Shown piece by piece: positions 1 through 7,818 of a DNA stretch of 64,000 bases. The translations under genes and the position numbers were made by a program. How positions within the stretch are numbered: the stretch's first letter is position 1; each line of letters begins with the position of its first letter. Under the pieces are notes generated by a model. It was not told where the DNA came from and ran no database searches. It was given only the letters and a program-made list of their open reading frames with translations. The DNA comes from SIG78 sp045635745 (GTDB lineage: Bacteria > Verrucomicrobiota > Lentisphaeria > Victivallales > Victivallaceae): the NCBI GenBank assembly GCA_045635745.1, contig JAZTWG010000051.1:30874-94873 (forward strand), written 5' to 3'.

Positions 1-1
1 T

Positions 2-817
2 GACAGCATGCCATCACCGTGGACATCGCTCAGATTGATTACTGAAATGATAAGCAGTGATGGCTATACACCGATTTTTCTGGGAGTCCCCCGCAAACAG
101 CAGGCTTTTGTGGCAAATCGTATGTTCAAGGCAGATATAGCGGGCGTGATTTTTCTGTACAGTGCCATAAATCCGGAATATAGCGAGGTGCTGAACAAAA
201 AGGATATACCGTTTGTATCAGCAAATGTAATGCCGGGTGTGAAAAATGTGAACTTTGTGGAAAAGAATACTTTTGGCTGTATGGAGCAGTTGGTGAAATT
301 GCTTTACGAAAAAGGCTACCGCAAGATTGCAATAAATCTGGTTTCGCCGCTGGAAGGGTATTTAAGGTACAGCAGCTGTCAATGGCGGAAGATTCTTAAA
401 AAATATGATCTGCCATACAGCAAATATAATGCTTTTCTTGATGAATTTCCTGTTGTGGGCAGTGATGAACTTTTTGAAAATGTTGCGGCAGAGCCTTTGA
501 AAAATAAAACAGATTTGCCGGAGGCTGTGATCCATTGGAACGGTAGCGGTATTAAAACGGTAAAGCGTTATGACGATACGGATTGTTTGCTTTTATTGTG
601 CAAAAATACGATAAAAGATGAATATGTGCCGGAAAATACAGTGCTTTTTTCGACTGTTTCAAGTTCAGCACAACAATATCAGGAATTGTGGGATTTGCTT
701 TTGTGTATGCTTATTGGCGGTGTGGGAAAAACCGTGCACCATTTTTTAGATATGGAATATAATTTACATAATGAAATACCAAATATAAACGAATATAAAC
801 AACAGGAGAAAAAATGA
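2..817 (+). CDS. LacI-type transcriptional regulator, sensor domain (5' truncated by window edge)
   Basis: The reading frame is open to the left edge, so the N-terminal DNA-binding part lies outside the window. What remains (about 270 residues) has the alternating alpha/beta pattern of the periplasmic-binding-protein-like effector domain of LacI/GalR regulators: an early segment ending in SDGYTPIFLG, an 'AGVIFLY' strand, an 'IPFVSANV' strand and the 'LLYEKGYRKIAINL' helix-strand typical of this fold. Its stop overlaps the ATG of the following glycosidase gene (ATGA, 814-817), so the two are probably cotranscribed and translationally coupled. This suggests a local regulator sensing a sugar released by that enzyme. 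The family call rests on fold pattern only; a GntR head instead of a LacI head is possible. Confidence 0.6.
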   Translation, partial: DSMPSPWTSLRLITEMISSDGYTPIFLGVPRKQQAFVANRMFKADIAGVIFLYSAINPEYSEVLNKKDIPFVSANVMPGVKNVNFVEKNTFGCMEQLVKLLYEKGYRKIAINLVSPLEGYLRYSSCQWRKILKKYDLPYSKYNAFLDEFPVVGSDELFENVAAEPLKNKTDLPEAVIHWNGSGIKTVKRYDDTDCLLLLCKNTIKDEYVPENTVLFSTVSSSAQQYQELWDLLLCMLIGGVGKTVHHFLDMEYNLHNEIPNINEYKQQEKK

Positions 818-3800
818 AAAAAGCAAACATTGGAATACTATTGACTGCTGTCAGTATTCTGGCGGCAGGACAAGCCGGGGCTGTCCAGCCATTTTATACG
901 GAAACACACTCTTTTGAACGGGGTGTGTCCATGCGCACCTGGCCGCCGAAAGATCAGAAAAAACTTTCGATTGAAACAACAGATGTCGGCACCGGTACCA
1001 AATCCATGAAAATCACCAAAGACGCCAAAAACATTACGATTTATGGCGCTATGAGTTTCAGAGCTCCCGCTCCGGGGGTGATGATCAAGCGTTTTCAGTA
1101 CAAAGTCAACGGCAATATCCCGGCTCTGAATTTGAATCTCAACTTCAATAAAAAAGGCGGAAAGCAAGGTTCTGCCGGCCGGGAAAAGTCAACGGTTGAA
1201 TTGACTGCCAGCGATAAATATCAGACGTTTGAGCAGCTTTTTGATGTGCCCAAAGAAACTGCCGGCGTACAGTATCTTATGAGTTTTTCCGGCGCTCCGA
1301 CAGAAATATTGCTGGATATGGTCGGCGTATCCTACATGCCCGACAGTCTCAAAGTTCCGGTGCTTAAAAAGATGGATTTTTCTGCCGATATCGATAAAAA
1401 CATCTGGAATGCCCGTCATCTGCGCTACGGTTTTTATGTGCAGGGCAAACTTGCAGCCGAAAATACTGCCGTACAGCTGGCAGCTGACCGCAGCGGACTT
1501 TATTTTGTTTTCCGCAATGACTCGGCAGGCAAGCCGATTGCCAAGGTTACGGAACGCGACGGCGCGGTCTGGAACGACGACTGCAACACCGTTTTCCTTT
1601 TTGATGAAAAGCGTCAATGTGGCTGGCAGTTTGCTGTAAATGCCGCCAATACCCAAACTGATGGCGAACTTTATCAGCGGATTCCCGGTGATCCCTGGCG
1701 ATTCCGCGGAGCATGGAACAGTGATTTCAAGAGTCGTACTGCGGTAACCGCCAAAGGGTGGGTAAGCGTTTTCTATATACCGTATAAAGTATTGGGGATT
1801 GATGGCAATAAGCCTTACGAACTCAAATTCAATCTGGCGCGTGAAAATAAGTCCAACCGCGAAAACAGTACTTTCAATTCTTACAAGGGTAAGTTTGTCG
1901 ATATTGCCAACTGGGGTACTCTTTCCAGTACAGTCAACAATATTGTAATGACCCGAAGCCGCAATACTGAAGATGTGAAATTTGCTGTAAAACGCCCGCA
2001 GGCAAAATTCCAGACGCTTCTGAAAAAAGGTACACCCGGCAAATATCAGTTGGATGTGTGGACTCATGGAACCAGCCGCACCGATTTTCCCAAAAACGTT
2101 ATGGCCCGCACCAGCGATGAAGTTTTCAACAGTTGGCTCAAAGAACTTTACCGGGCGTGGGGCGAAGCCGGGATCGGCGGCAGAGGATGGCCGTGGGCTT
2201 TGGCCGGCGGCCGGGAAATCTTTGAAAATCAGGTCAAAACCTACAATACCAAAGTACCGTTCTTTACTCACAACAGCGATCACGGCCGCAATGCCCGCAA
2301 GAATGGTGCAAAATTGATCAATCCTGACAGTTCCTATGCTGTAAGCGTCAACGATCCGGCATACCGCGATGCCGCCTGCCGTTTTATCAAGAGTTTCGTT
2401 ACCAGCAAAAACGGCGAATTACTCAAGAAAACTGTCAAGCTGGGCATGGGACCGGATGAACCCAGCAACGGATATGATAAATTCTTCAATCCGGCGATCA
2501 ACAAGAAGGGGGCGGATTATCTTAAAGAAGTTGATGCTGTTATCCGCAAAGATTACGGTTTCGGTAAATTCGGCAGCTGTTTTGCTGATGGTGTTGCCGA
2601 AAAAGATTTGCCGTTTGCCCGTATAGCTTTTTACCGCTACTGGAATAATGAACTTTATACATCGCTCAAGCTTTTCCGCGATGCGTTCAAATCCGTTTTG
2701 CCCGATACACCTTATCACCTGATGACCGATAACAACGTAGCCGGTCAGTCTATTGTGGATATAGCCAACCTCAACGATATAGCCGAAGTCATGGCGTGCG
2801 ACCCATATCCAACCAGTACCGCTGCTTTTTACAGCATGGCACGGGCGATCTATCACACCGGTTTTTCCACCAAGGTACTGCACGATCTGGCTCCCAACGC
2901 CAAGATTATCACCATGCCGCAGTGCTTTATTTATCACGGACGGCACGGCGACAAAAACGATATGCGCGAATGGGCAAGTCAGGCGTTGAAAAACGGTGCC
3001 GAACACCTTTTCTGGTACTGCGGCAATGCTCCGTGGGAGATTTTTGAGGACTACGCCGCCATGCTGGAACTTTCAAAGTTTGTCGGTTCAATGGATAAAC
3101 TTGTTTTGCCCCAAGAGACCAAAACTCTGGTTTGGTATTCAAACTTTGATAAATGGGCAAAAAAAGACTTTATACAACATGCGCTTTACAGTGTATATGT
3201 TATGCTCGGCGAAGGTATCAAGAGCAACTTCCGTATTATCTCTGATACCACTGTTTGCAAAGATCAGATCAAGCTCGATGATTACAAACTTTTGTATGTG
3301 CCGGCGATGAATTACACTGCACCGGAAATTTCCGCCAAACTCCTCAAATGGGTGGAAGACGGTGGCACGATGGTGGTTTTTGATCCCAATTTCATGCAGT
3401 ACAATATCGACGGAACTTTGAACAGCGACCGCGTAAAACTTGTGGGCGCCCAAGTTCCCGCTACCGTCAAACCGCTGCGGCAGTGTTCGCTTATTTATCA
3501 GAATAAAACACTGGCCGTCAGTATGGTTGCCAATGCAGTTCCCCCCAAAGGTTCACGCTTTGAAAGCTATGTTATGCCGCAAATTGATGGAGCCAAAGTT
3601 ATTATGACTTATTCCGATAAAACTCCGGCAGCTGTTGAACGCAAAGTCGGCAAAGGTAAGATTATTTACTTTGCCATTCAGCCCTTCGGCAGTTCTGAAC
3701 TGGCATTGGCGCCGCAGTCCTGGCATGCGTTCTTTGCCGGGCAAGCTGAAGCAGTCAACGAAAAAAACGGTCTTGCTGTCTGGGATTTCCTGCTGCCGGA

Positions 3801-3840
3801 AGTCAAACCTGTTATCAAGTTGAAGAAAATAATCAAGTAA
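814..3840 (+). CDS. Secreted CBM9-like / clan GH-A-type glycosidase
   Basis: A protein of 1008 residues with a Sec signal peptide (1-23, cut after GQAGA). Residues about 24-180 look like a beta-sandwich carbohydrate-binding domain. About 185-370 resemble a CBM9/DOMON-like domain ('GLYFVFRND', 'WNDDCNTVFLFD'). About 400-780 look like a TIM-barrel glycosidase, with a G-P-D-E-P acid-bearing segment near 545-549 that resembles the catalytic Glu-Pro of clan GH-A. Residues about 785-920 resemble the beta-galactosidase trimerisation (class-I amidotransferase-like) domain of GH42 enzymes. The start is supported by AGGAG 5 bp upstream and the ATGA overlap with the regulator. Inferred role: extracellular or periplasmic polysaccharide cleavage. 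The exact GH family is not assigned. Confidence 0.7.
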   Translation: MKKANIGILLTAVSILAAGQAGAVQPFYTETHSFERGVSMRTWPPKDQKKLSIETTDVGTGTKSMKITKDAKNITIYGAMSFRAPAPGVMIKRFQYKVNGNIPALNLNLNFNKKGGKQGSAGREKSTVELTASDKYQTFEQLFDVPKETAGVQYLMSFSGAPTEILLDMVGVSYMPDSLKVPVLKKMDFSADIDKNIWNARHLRYGFYVQGKLAAENTAVQLAADRSGLYFVFRNDSAGKPIAKVTERDGAVWNDDCNTVFLFDEKRQCGWQFAVNAANTQTDGELYQRIPGDPWRFRGAWNSDFKSRTAVTAKGWVSVFYIPYKVLGIDGNKPYELKFNLARENKSNRENSTFNSYKGKFVDIANWGTLSSTVNNIVMTRSRNTEDVKFAVKRPQAKFQTLLKKGTPGKYQLDVWTHGTSRTDFPKNVMARTSDEVFNSWLKELYRAWGEAGIGGRGWPWALAGGREIFENQVKTYNTKVPFFTHNSDHGRNARKNGAKLINPDSSYAVSVNDPAYRDAACRFIKSFVTSKNGELLKKTVKLGMGPDEPSNGYDKFFNPAINKKGADYLKEVDAVIRKDYGFGKFGSCFADGVAEKDLPFARIAFYRYWNNELYTSLKLFRDAFKSVLPDTPYHLMTDNNVAGQSIVDIANLNDIAEVMACDPYPTSTAAFYSMARAIYHTGFSTKVLHDLAPNAKIITMPQCFIYHGRHGDKNDMREWASQALKNGAEHLFWYCGNAPWEIFEDYAAMLELSKFVGSMDKLVLPQETKTLVWYSNFDKWAKKDFIQHALYSVYVMLGEGIKSNFRIISDTTVCKDQIKLDDYKLLYVPAMNYTAPEISAKLLKWVEDGGTMVVFDPNFMQYNIDGTLNSDRVKLVGAQVPATVKPLRQCSLIYQNKTLAVSMVANAVPPKGSRFESYVMPQIDGAKVIMTYSDKTPAAVERKVGKGKIIYFAIQPFGSSELALAPQSWHAFFAGQAEAVNEKNGLAVWDFLLPEVKPVIKLKKIIK

Positions 3841-3851
3841 AGGTGATCTCA

Positions 3852-4766
3852 ATGCAAAAGAAGAATTTTACCCTCATTGAACTGCTGGTTACTACTGCAC
3901 AACAGAACTGTTTTTCAAAACTAAAAAGCAACACCTCCTTACGCCCGTCAGGGCGCACTTCACGCTTGACGCAGTCAAGCTCTTCACGTCTTCACACGCC
4001 GAAGGCGTTCTTCACTCAATCAGCGTTTACGCTGATTGAACTGCTGGTAGTTATTGCAATCATTGCCATACTTGCGGCAATGCTCTTGCCGGCACTTTCC
4101 GCTGCCCGCGAACGGGCAAGAGCTACCAGCTGTATCGGTAACCTGAAACAGATCGGTTTGGCGGCAACTATGTACCGCGATGACAACCTTGATTATTTTC
4201 TGCCTGCAAATAATGCCAATCCCAGCACCAGCAGATGTCCGGGTGGGGCATATCATGGGTTGAACTTGCTGGCATCGTATTTTGCTGAACTCAAAAATAC
4301 TGAAGGGTTCCGTTTTTACAAAGAAGATACGACCTGGTTGGAGAAGCAGAAATTTCAGCATTTTGTCTGTCCAGCCGGTACCAGCGAAGGTGGCGCCATG
4401 AGTGGGGCGTTCAACTATGTTATGACCTGGTGTCTGACTTATAACTGGGGAACGACATATAAGAGTATTTTTACATTCCGCGGGTTGGAAAATGCGTTGA
4501 TTTCATCGGAAAACAAGAGTTCTTACAACTGTGCCCAGACTCCGGAAGATGTCTGGATGTTTGCCGATGCTGACAGTTCCAGCGGTAAATCATGGATCGG
4601 TAAGGGCAGCACCAAAAATATTTCCGGCACCCGGCATAACGGCATAGCGAACTTCGTAACCGTTACCGGTAGTGTGATGAGTGCCAAAGCCGAAGCCAAC
4701 TACGGCAATGCTGCGACCAAAGGATACGCTCTGCCCAAAAAGTATTGGCTTTACCATGACCGGTAA
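3852..4766 (+). CDS. Prepilin-type N-terminal cleavage/methylation protein with duplicated leader
   Basis: About 304 residues. The ATG at 3852 is preferred over the upstream GTG (3843) because AAAGGTGA sits just before it. The protein carries two copies of the type IV prepilin motif FTLIELLV. The first (DNA 3867-3890) is cut short and has no hydrophobic stretch. The second (4026-4049) continues into the usual hydrophobic helix and the 'AARERAR' segment. The copies are 159 bp apart and in frame, separated by a hairpin array (separate entry). The rest is the globular domain of the pseudopilin-like proteins abundant in Lentisphaerota, with 'SCIGNLKQIG', 'DVWMFADADSS' and 'GTRHNGIANF'. It directly follows the glycosidase gene. 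The role of these proteins is unknown; association with type II secretion-like or surface machinery is inferred. Whether prepilin peptidase can process a leader of about 58 residues is open. Confidence 0.8.
   Translation: MQKKNFTLIELLVTTAQQNCFSKLKSNTSLRPSGRTSRLTQSSSSRLHTPKAFFTQSAFTLIELLVVIAIIAILAAMLLPALSAARERARATSCIGNLKQIGLAATMYRDDNLDYFLPANNANPSTSRCPGGAYHGLNLLASYFAELKNTEGFRFYKEDTTWLEKQKFQHFVCPAGTSEGGAMSGAFNYVMTWCLTYNWGTTYKSIFTFRGLENALISSENKSSYNCAQTPEDVWMFADADSSSGKSWIGKGSTKNISGTRHNGIANFVTVTGSVMSAKAEANYGNAATKGYALPKKYWLYHDR
3891..4039 (+). repeat. Hairpin array (locus A) inserted in the prepilin gene
   Basis: Four perfect short palindromes are strung together: 3942-3955 (CGCCC/GGGCG, loop GTCA), 3964-3980 (GCTTGAC/GTCAAGC, loop GCA), 3996-4008 (ACGCC/GGCGT, loop GAA) and 4016-4039 (11-bp arms, 2-nt loop). 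The hexamer CTTCAC occurs four times as linker (3958, 3982, 3990, 4010). The last palindrome contains the codons of the second FTLIE motif. The array is translated in frame into a Ser/Arg/Thr-rich stretch. Its layout resembles the arrays at 11.5-11.9 kb and 53.7-54.0 kb. Confidence 0.75.
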
Positions 4767-4793
4767 TATCTGATTTTTCATTAAAAAAAATTG

Positions 4794-4838
4794 CAATCTG
4801 GAGTTATAAATGCTATATTCTCCAGATTGATTTTTTTT
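4794..4838 (+). terminator. Intrinsic terminator with overlapping alternative stem (attenuator-like)
   Basis: A 10-bp stem CAATCTGGAG (4794-4803) / CTCCAGATTG (4820-4829) is followed by A and eight T (4831-4838). Eight A precede it, so it could act on both strands. A second 10-bp pairing, TGGAGTTATA (4799-4808) with TATAACTCCA (4838-4847), uses part of the same left arm and therefore excludes the terminator. It lies between the prepilin gene stop (4766) and the SGNH hydrolase start (4875). Confidence 0.7.
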
Positions 4839-4874
4839 ATAACTCCATTTTTTTCAAATATAAGGAGTACAACA

Positions 4875-5798
4875 ATGTTTAAAAAAAGCTTATTTATGGT
4901 GTGCATGCTGACTTTGGCTGTATCTGCTTTGTCGGCAAAAGAACTCAAAGTTTTGATGATCGGCAACAGTTTTTCGGTTTGCGTGGGCAATTATCTGCCG
5001 CAGATCGTTGCCAAAGATTCCGCCAGTCAGCTGGTGTTGACCAGCGCTTATATCGGCGGATGCCAGCTGGAAAAACATTACAACAATCTGATGAAGGCCG
5101 AAGAAGATCCCAAGTATGTACCTTATTCGATCAAGGTTTGGAATTCGGAAAAAAATCCGGCAAAATGTGCAGTACGCAAAGGGAATATCAACGAGCTTTT
5201 GAAAAATAATCAGTACGACATTATCACCATTCAGCAGGGCAGTATAAAGAGTTTTGATTTTTCATCTTACGAACCCTATGCCGGTGAAATCATAAAATAT
5301 ATCCGCAAATATCAGAAAAATGCTGAAATCGTTATTCAGCAAACCTGGTCCTATCGCAGCGATTCACCGCGTTTCCCCTCGGTGGTTGCTGATCAGCAGG
5401 TTATGTATGACCAGCTCAAATCTGCTTACGGCAAACTGGCGGAAAAATATCAGCTCCGGATCATTCCAACGGGCGATGCCGTGCAGATTTACCGGGCGGA
5501 GTCGCCGGTGAAATTCAAGGCTGTGCCGCTCAAAGATTTCAAAAAGCCTGCTCTGCCTTCTGATTACGGCGATGTGGTCGGCAAATTTGCGTGGCGGAAA
5601 AATAAAAAGACTGGAGAGTTTTATATTGGTGCTGACAGTCATCACCTTAATGATCGCGGCGACTATATGCAGGCGGCGTTGTGGTATATGTTTTTGTTTG
5701 GCAAAAAAGCTGATGATATAAAATTTGTGCCAGCAAATATTCCCGCTGCCGAAGCTGATTTGCTGAAAAAGTGTGCGGCTAAAGCTCTGGAAAAATAA
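4875..5798 (+). CDS. Exported SGNH/GDSL-type hydrolase (DUF4886-like)
   Basis: 307 residues. The start is set by AAGGAG 8 bp upstream (4862-4867). A signal peptide (about 1-21, ending SALSA) precedes a beta-strand with the block-I motif 'VLMIGNSFS', in which Ser32 would be the nucleophile. Further on come 'DIITIQQGS' (block III-like region) and near the C-terminus 'GADSHHLNDRGDY', matching the Asp-x-x-His end of the SGNH catalytic set. The layout matches DUF4886 proteins, which are usually encoded near polysaccharide-degrading enzymes and are presumed carbohydrate esterases. The substrate is unknown. It follows the prepilin gene after a possible attenuator. Confidence 0.7.
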   Translation: MFKKSLFMVCMLTLAVSALSAKELKVLMIGNSFSVCVGNYLPQIVAKDSASQLVLTSAYIGGCQLEKHYNNLMKAEEDPKYVPYSIKVWNSEKNPAKCAVRKGNINELLKNNQYDIITIQQGSIKSFDFSSYEPYAGEIIKYIRKYQKNAEIVIQQTWSYRSDSPRFPSVVADQQVMYDQLKSAYGKLAEKYQLRIIPTGDAVQIYRAESPVKFKAVPLKDFKKPALPSDYGDVVGKFAWRKNKKTGEFYIGADSHHLNDRGDYMQAALWYMFLFGKKADDIKFVPANIPAAEADLLKKCAAKALEK

Positions 5799-5826
5799 AA
5801 GATATTTCTGAATAAAACAGATTTTA

Positions 5827-7755
5827 ATGAAAAATTTATGGCGGATAATCATGTTTTTTCTGCTGCCCGGCATGGTGCTGGGCGGCGGATGGATTGCCGC
5901 TTTTCTGCATTTGCCGGATGATGGTCTTGAACCATTAAAAGCGCTGACTTTTGCCGGCGTGCTGTGGAGTGTGCTGGCTTTTGCTGCTGTAAAAGCAGCC
6001 CATATCATGCATGCCGGGCGCAATTTTTATTACCTGACGGTCGTTTTTATGGCCGTCGGAACAACTGGCGGAGTCGGATTGGTGCGGCATATTGCCGGCA
6101 GCGGCTCTATCGAAGGCTGGGCGGGGATCGCTTTTGCCGCAGTAGCTGCCGGCGGAATATTTTACGCTTTTTCAAGCGGCAGCTTCAAGCATATCGAGCG
6201 CTGGAGTCTGGTGCTGGGTATATTGCTTGCCGGAGCCGTCTGGCTTTTTGCATGCATCAGGATTCGTATGTCATGGATGGAAACACTGTTTTTCTATCTG
6301 GGTGAATTTCTGATTTTGAGTTGGGTGTTGGCTTCGCCATTTACCTGCCGCGGAGCAAAAATAAGCAGTTGGGTCTGGCGGTGCGGCCTGTTTGCCGCAG
6401 CAGTAATTGCATATTTTTTCTCTCCGGTATTTTCCTGCCCTTATTACGGCAAAGCTCCTGAATACTTTGCGGATGGATTGTGGGTCAAAACCTGGATCAC
6501 CGGCAATGGATCGCGTTTCATATTGATGGATCAAAACCGTAATTCCGGATATTTCACCGCCGCTGGCCGGGTTCTGATGTGGCGTGATGATGACGAATAT
6601 CTTACTGCATCGCTGCCCGGATTGTTGAGCGTACTAAAAACATCCACGCCCAATATACAACTGGTTGCTTCCGCGCAATCCGTTCTGCCGCAGAATTTGC
6701 GAGCCATCACCGGTATCCGCCCGCGTCACTTCCGCGTGCCCGGATCGCTGTTGGTCAATAAAAATACAGTCAGAAATCAATCTGTCAGTATGCTTTTTGA
6801 CCGCAATCCGATCGTCAGCCGTCAGGATTTGCTGCTGATAGCCGCATTGCCGGAAAATCAGTATCCGGCGGCGATCCGCCGGTTTGCGGAATACTTTTTT
6901 GTCGGATTGAATTCCAATGCGGTGACGGCTGTGCCGGCACATTTGTTGAAAAATCCGGCGCTTTTTACCTTTTTGCACGAAAAATTTGCTTATCACAGTG
7001 TGCTTTCTTCGCCCGGACATTTATGGATCTTCAGCCACCGTCCGCTGGATTTGAGCGATAAAGCCATTGAAAAAAATCTGCAAGCTTTGTATGGCGAAGA
7101 TTCTCCGGTACCGCCGGGAATGTATTCCACGCTTACCGGTGCCCAGATGGCGATCGGAAATGAGAATTTTATCATACCTCCGGAGAAAATCCAATGGGGC
7201 GGCAACCGCTGGTTTGGTGCATGGTGGTGGTGCCTGATTGCGGCGGGGGTGGTGATATTGTGGCGTTTTTTCCGGTTGTTTGGCGAACGGCGCAACATAA
7301 TGTATTCTTATTTCAATACCATAGAAACCGGTTTTGGTTCCATGGGGATATTTTTGCTGGCGCTGGCGCTGCTTTTGACTTATACCGGAGCTTTTATTCT
7401 GGTGATCGCGGTTGCAGCCTTGACTTGCGGATTGCTGCTTACAAGGTTTTCTGCCGGCGGCGTGTGGTTGGCAATTCCGGGTGCATTGAGCGTTCCTTTG
7501 CTGGTCATGGGCAGTAATGCGGGGTGTTTCTGGCTGCTGCCGGTCATGGCGCAGGCGGTCTGTTCTGCCGGATATCAGATTTTTGCTCCGGCCGGAAATA
7601 TGATTGAGCGGCGTAAATTGCTTGAGGCATGGCATATTGGATTCATGTTGGCGGCGGCGGCAATGCTGGCGGTATGGTTGTGGAATATACCGCTGCTTTT
7701 TATCTGGGCGATATTTTCGGCAGCAAGAATACCGGGAATTTGGCAAAATAAATAA
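5827..7755 (+). CDS. Multi-pass membrane protein with central soluble domain, unknown function
   Basis: 642 residues, not recognised with certainty. The N-terminal third holds about six hydrophobic helices. Residues about 200-455 form a soluble part with alternating strands and helices ('RFILMDQNRNSGYF', 'LLSVLKTSTPNIQLV', 'DLLLIAALPEN...RRFAEYFFVGL'). The C-terminal part (about 460-640) has five or six more helices. The order membrane-soluble-membrane and the 'DLLLIAALPENQ..RRFAEYFF' pattern recall membrane-fused spermidine-synthase-like proteins, but the glycine-rich nucleotide loop is not evident, so this is only a suggestion. There is no clear SD; Met at 5851 is an alternative start. It lies 28 bp after the hydrolase gene and may be cotranscribed. 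Confidence 0.6.
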   Translation: MKNLWRIIMFFLLPGMVLGGGWIAAFLHLPDDGLEPLKALTFAGVLWSVLAFAAVKAAHIMHAGRNFYYLTVVFMAVGTTGGVGLVRHIAGSGSIEGWAGIAFAAVAAGGIFYAFSSGSFKHIERWSLVLGILLAGAVWLFACIRIRMSWMETLFFYLGEFLILSWVLASPFTCRGAKISSWVWRCGLFAAAVIAYFFSPVFSCPYYGKAPEYFADGLWVKTWITGNGSRFILMDQNRNSGYFTAAGRVLMWRDDDEYLTASLPGLLSVLKTSTPNIQLVASAQSVLPQNLRAITGIRPRHFRVPGSLLVNKNTVRNQSVSMLFDRNPIVSRQDLLLIAALPENQYPAAIRRFAEYFFVGLNSNAVTAVPAHLLKNPALFTFLHEKFAYHSVLSSPGHLWIFSHRPLDLSDKAIEKNLQALYGEDSPVPPGMYSTLTGAQMAIGNENFIIPPEKIQWGGNRWFGAWWWCLIAAGVVILWRFFRLFGERRNIMYSYFNTIETGFGSMGIFLLALALLLTYTGAFILVIAVAALTCGLLLTRFSAGGVWLAIPGALSVPLLVMGSNAGCFWLLPVMAQAVCSAGYQIFAPAGNMIERRKLLEAWHIGFMLAAAAMLAVWLWNIPLLFIWAIFSAARIPGIWQNK

Positions 7756-7818
7756 TCGCGTGTATATTACAGCAATTTAATCAGGATTCTTAATAACTGT
7801 AAGCTGGAGTTGGGATTT

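Noticed and set aside
1189..2283. Long open frame on the minus strand (364 codons)
   Set aside because: It lies opposite the secreted glycosidase gene, has no SD or family motif, and its composition mirrors the sense codons.
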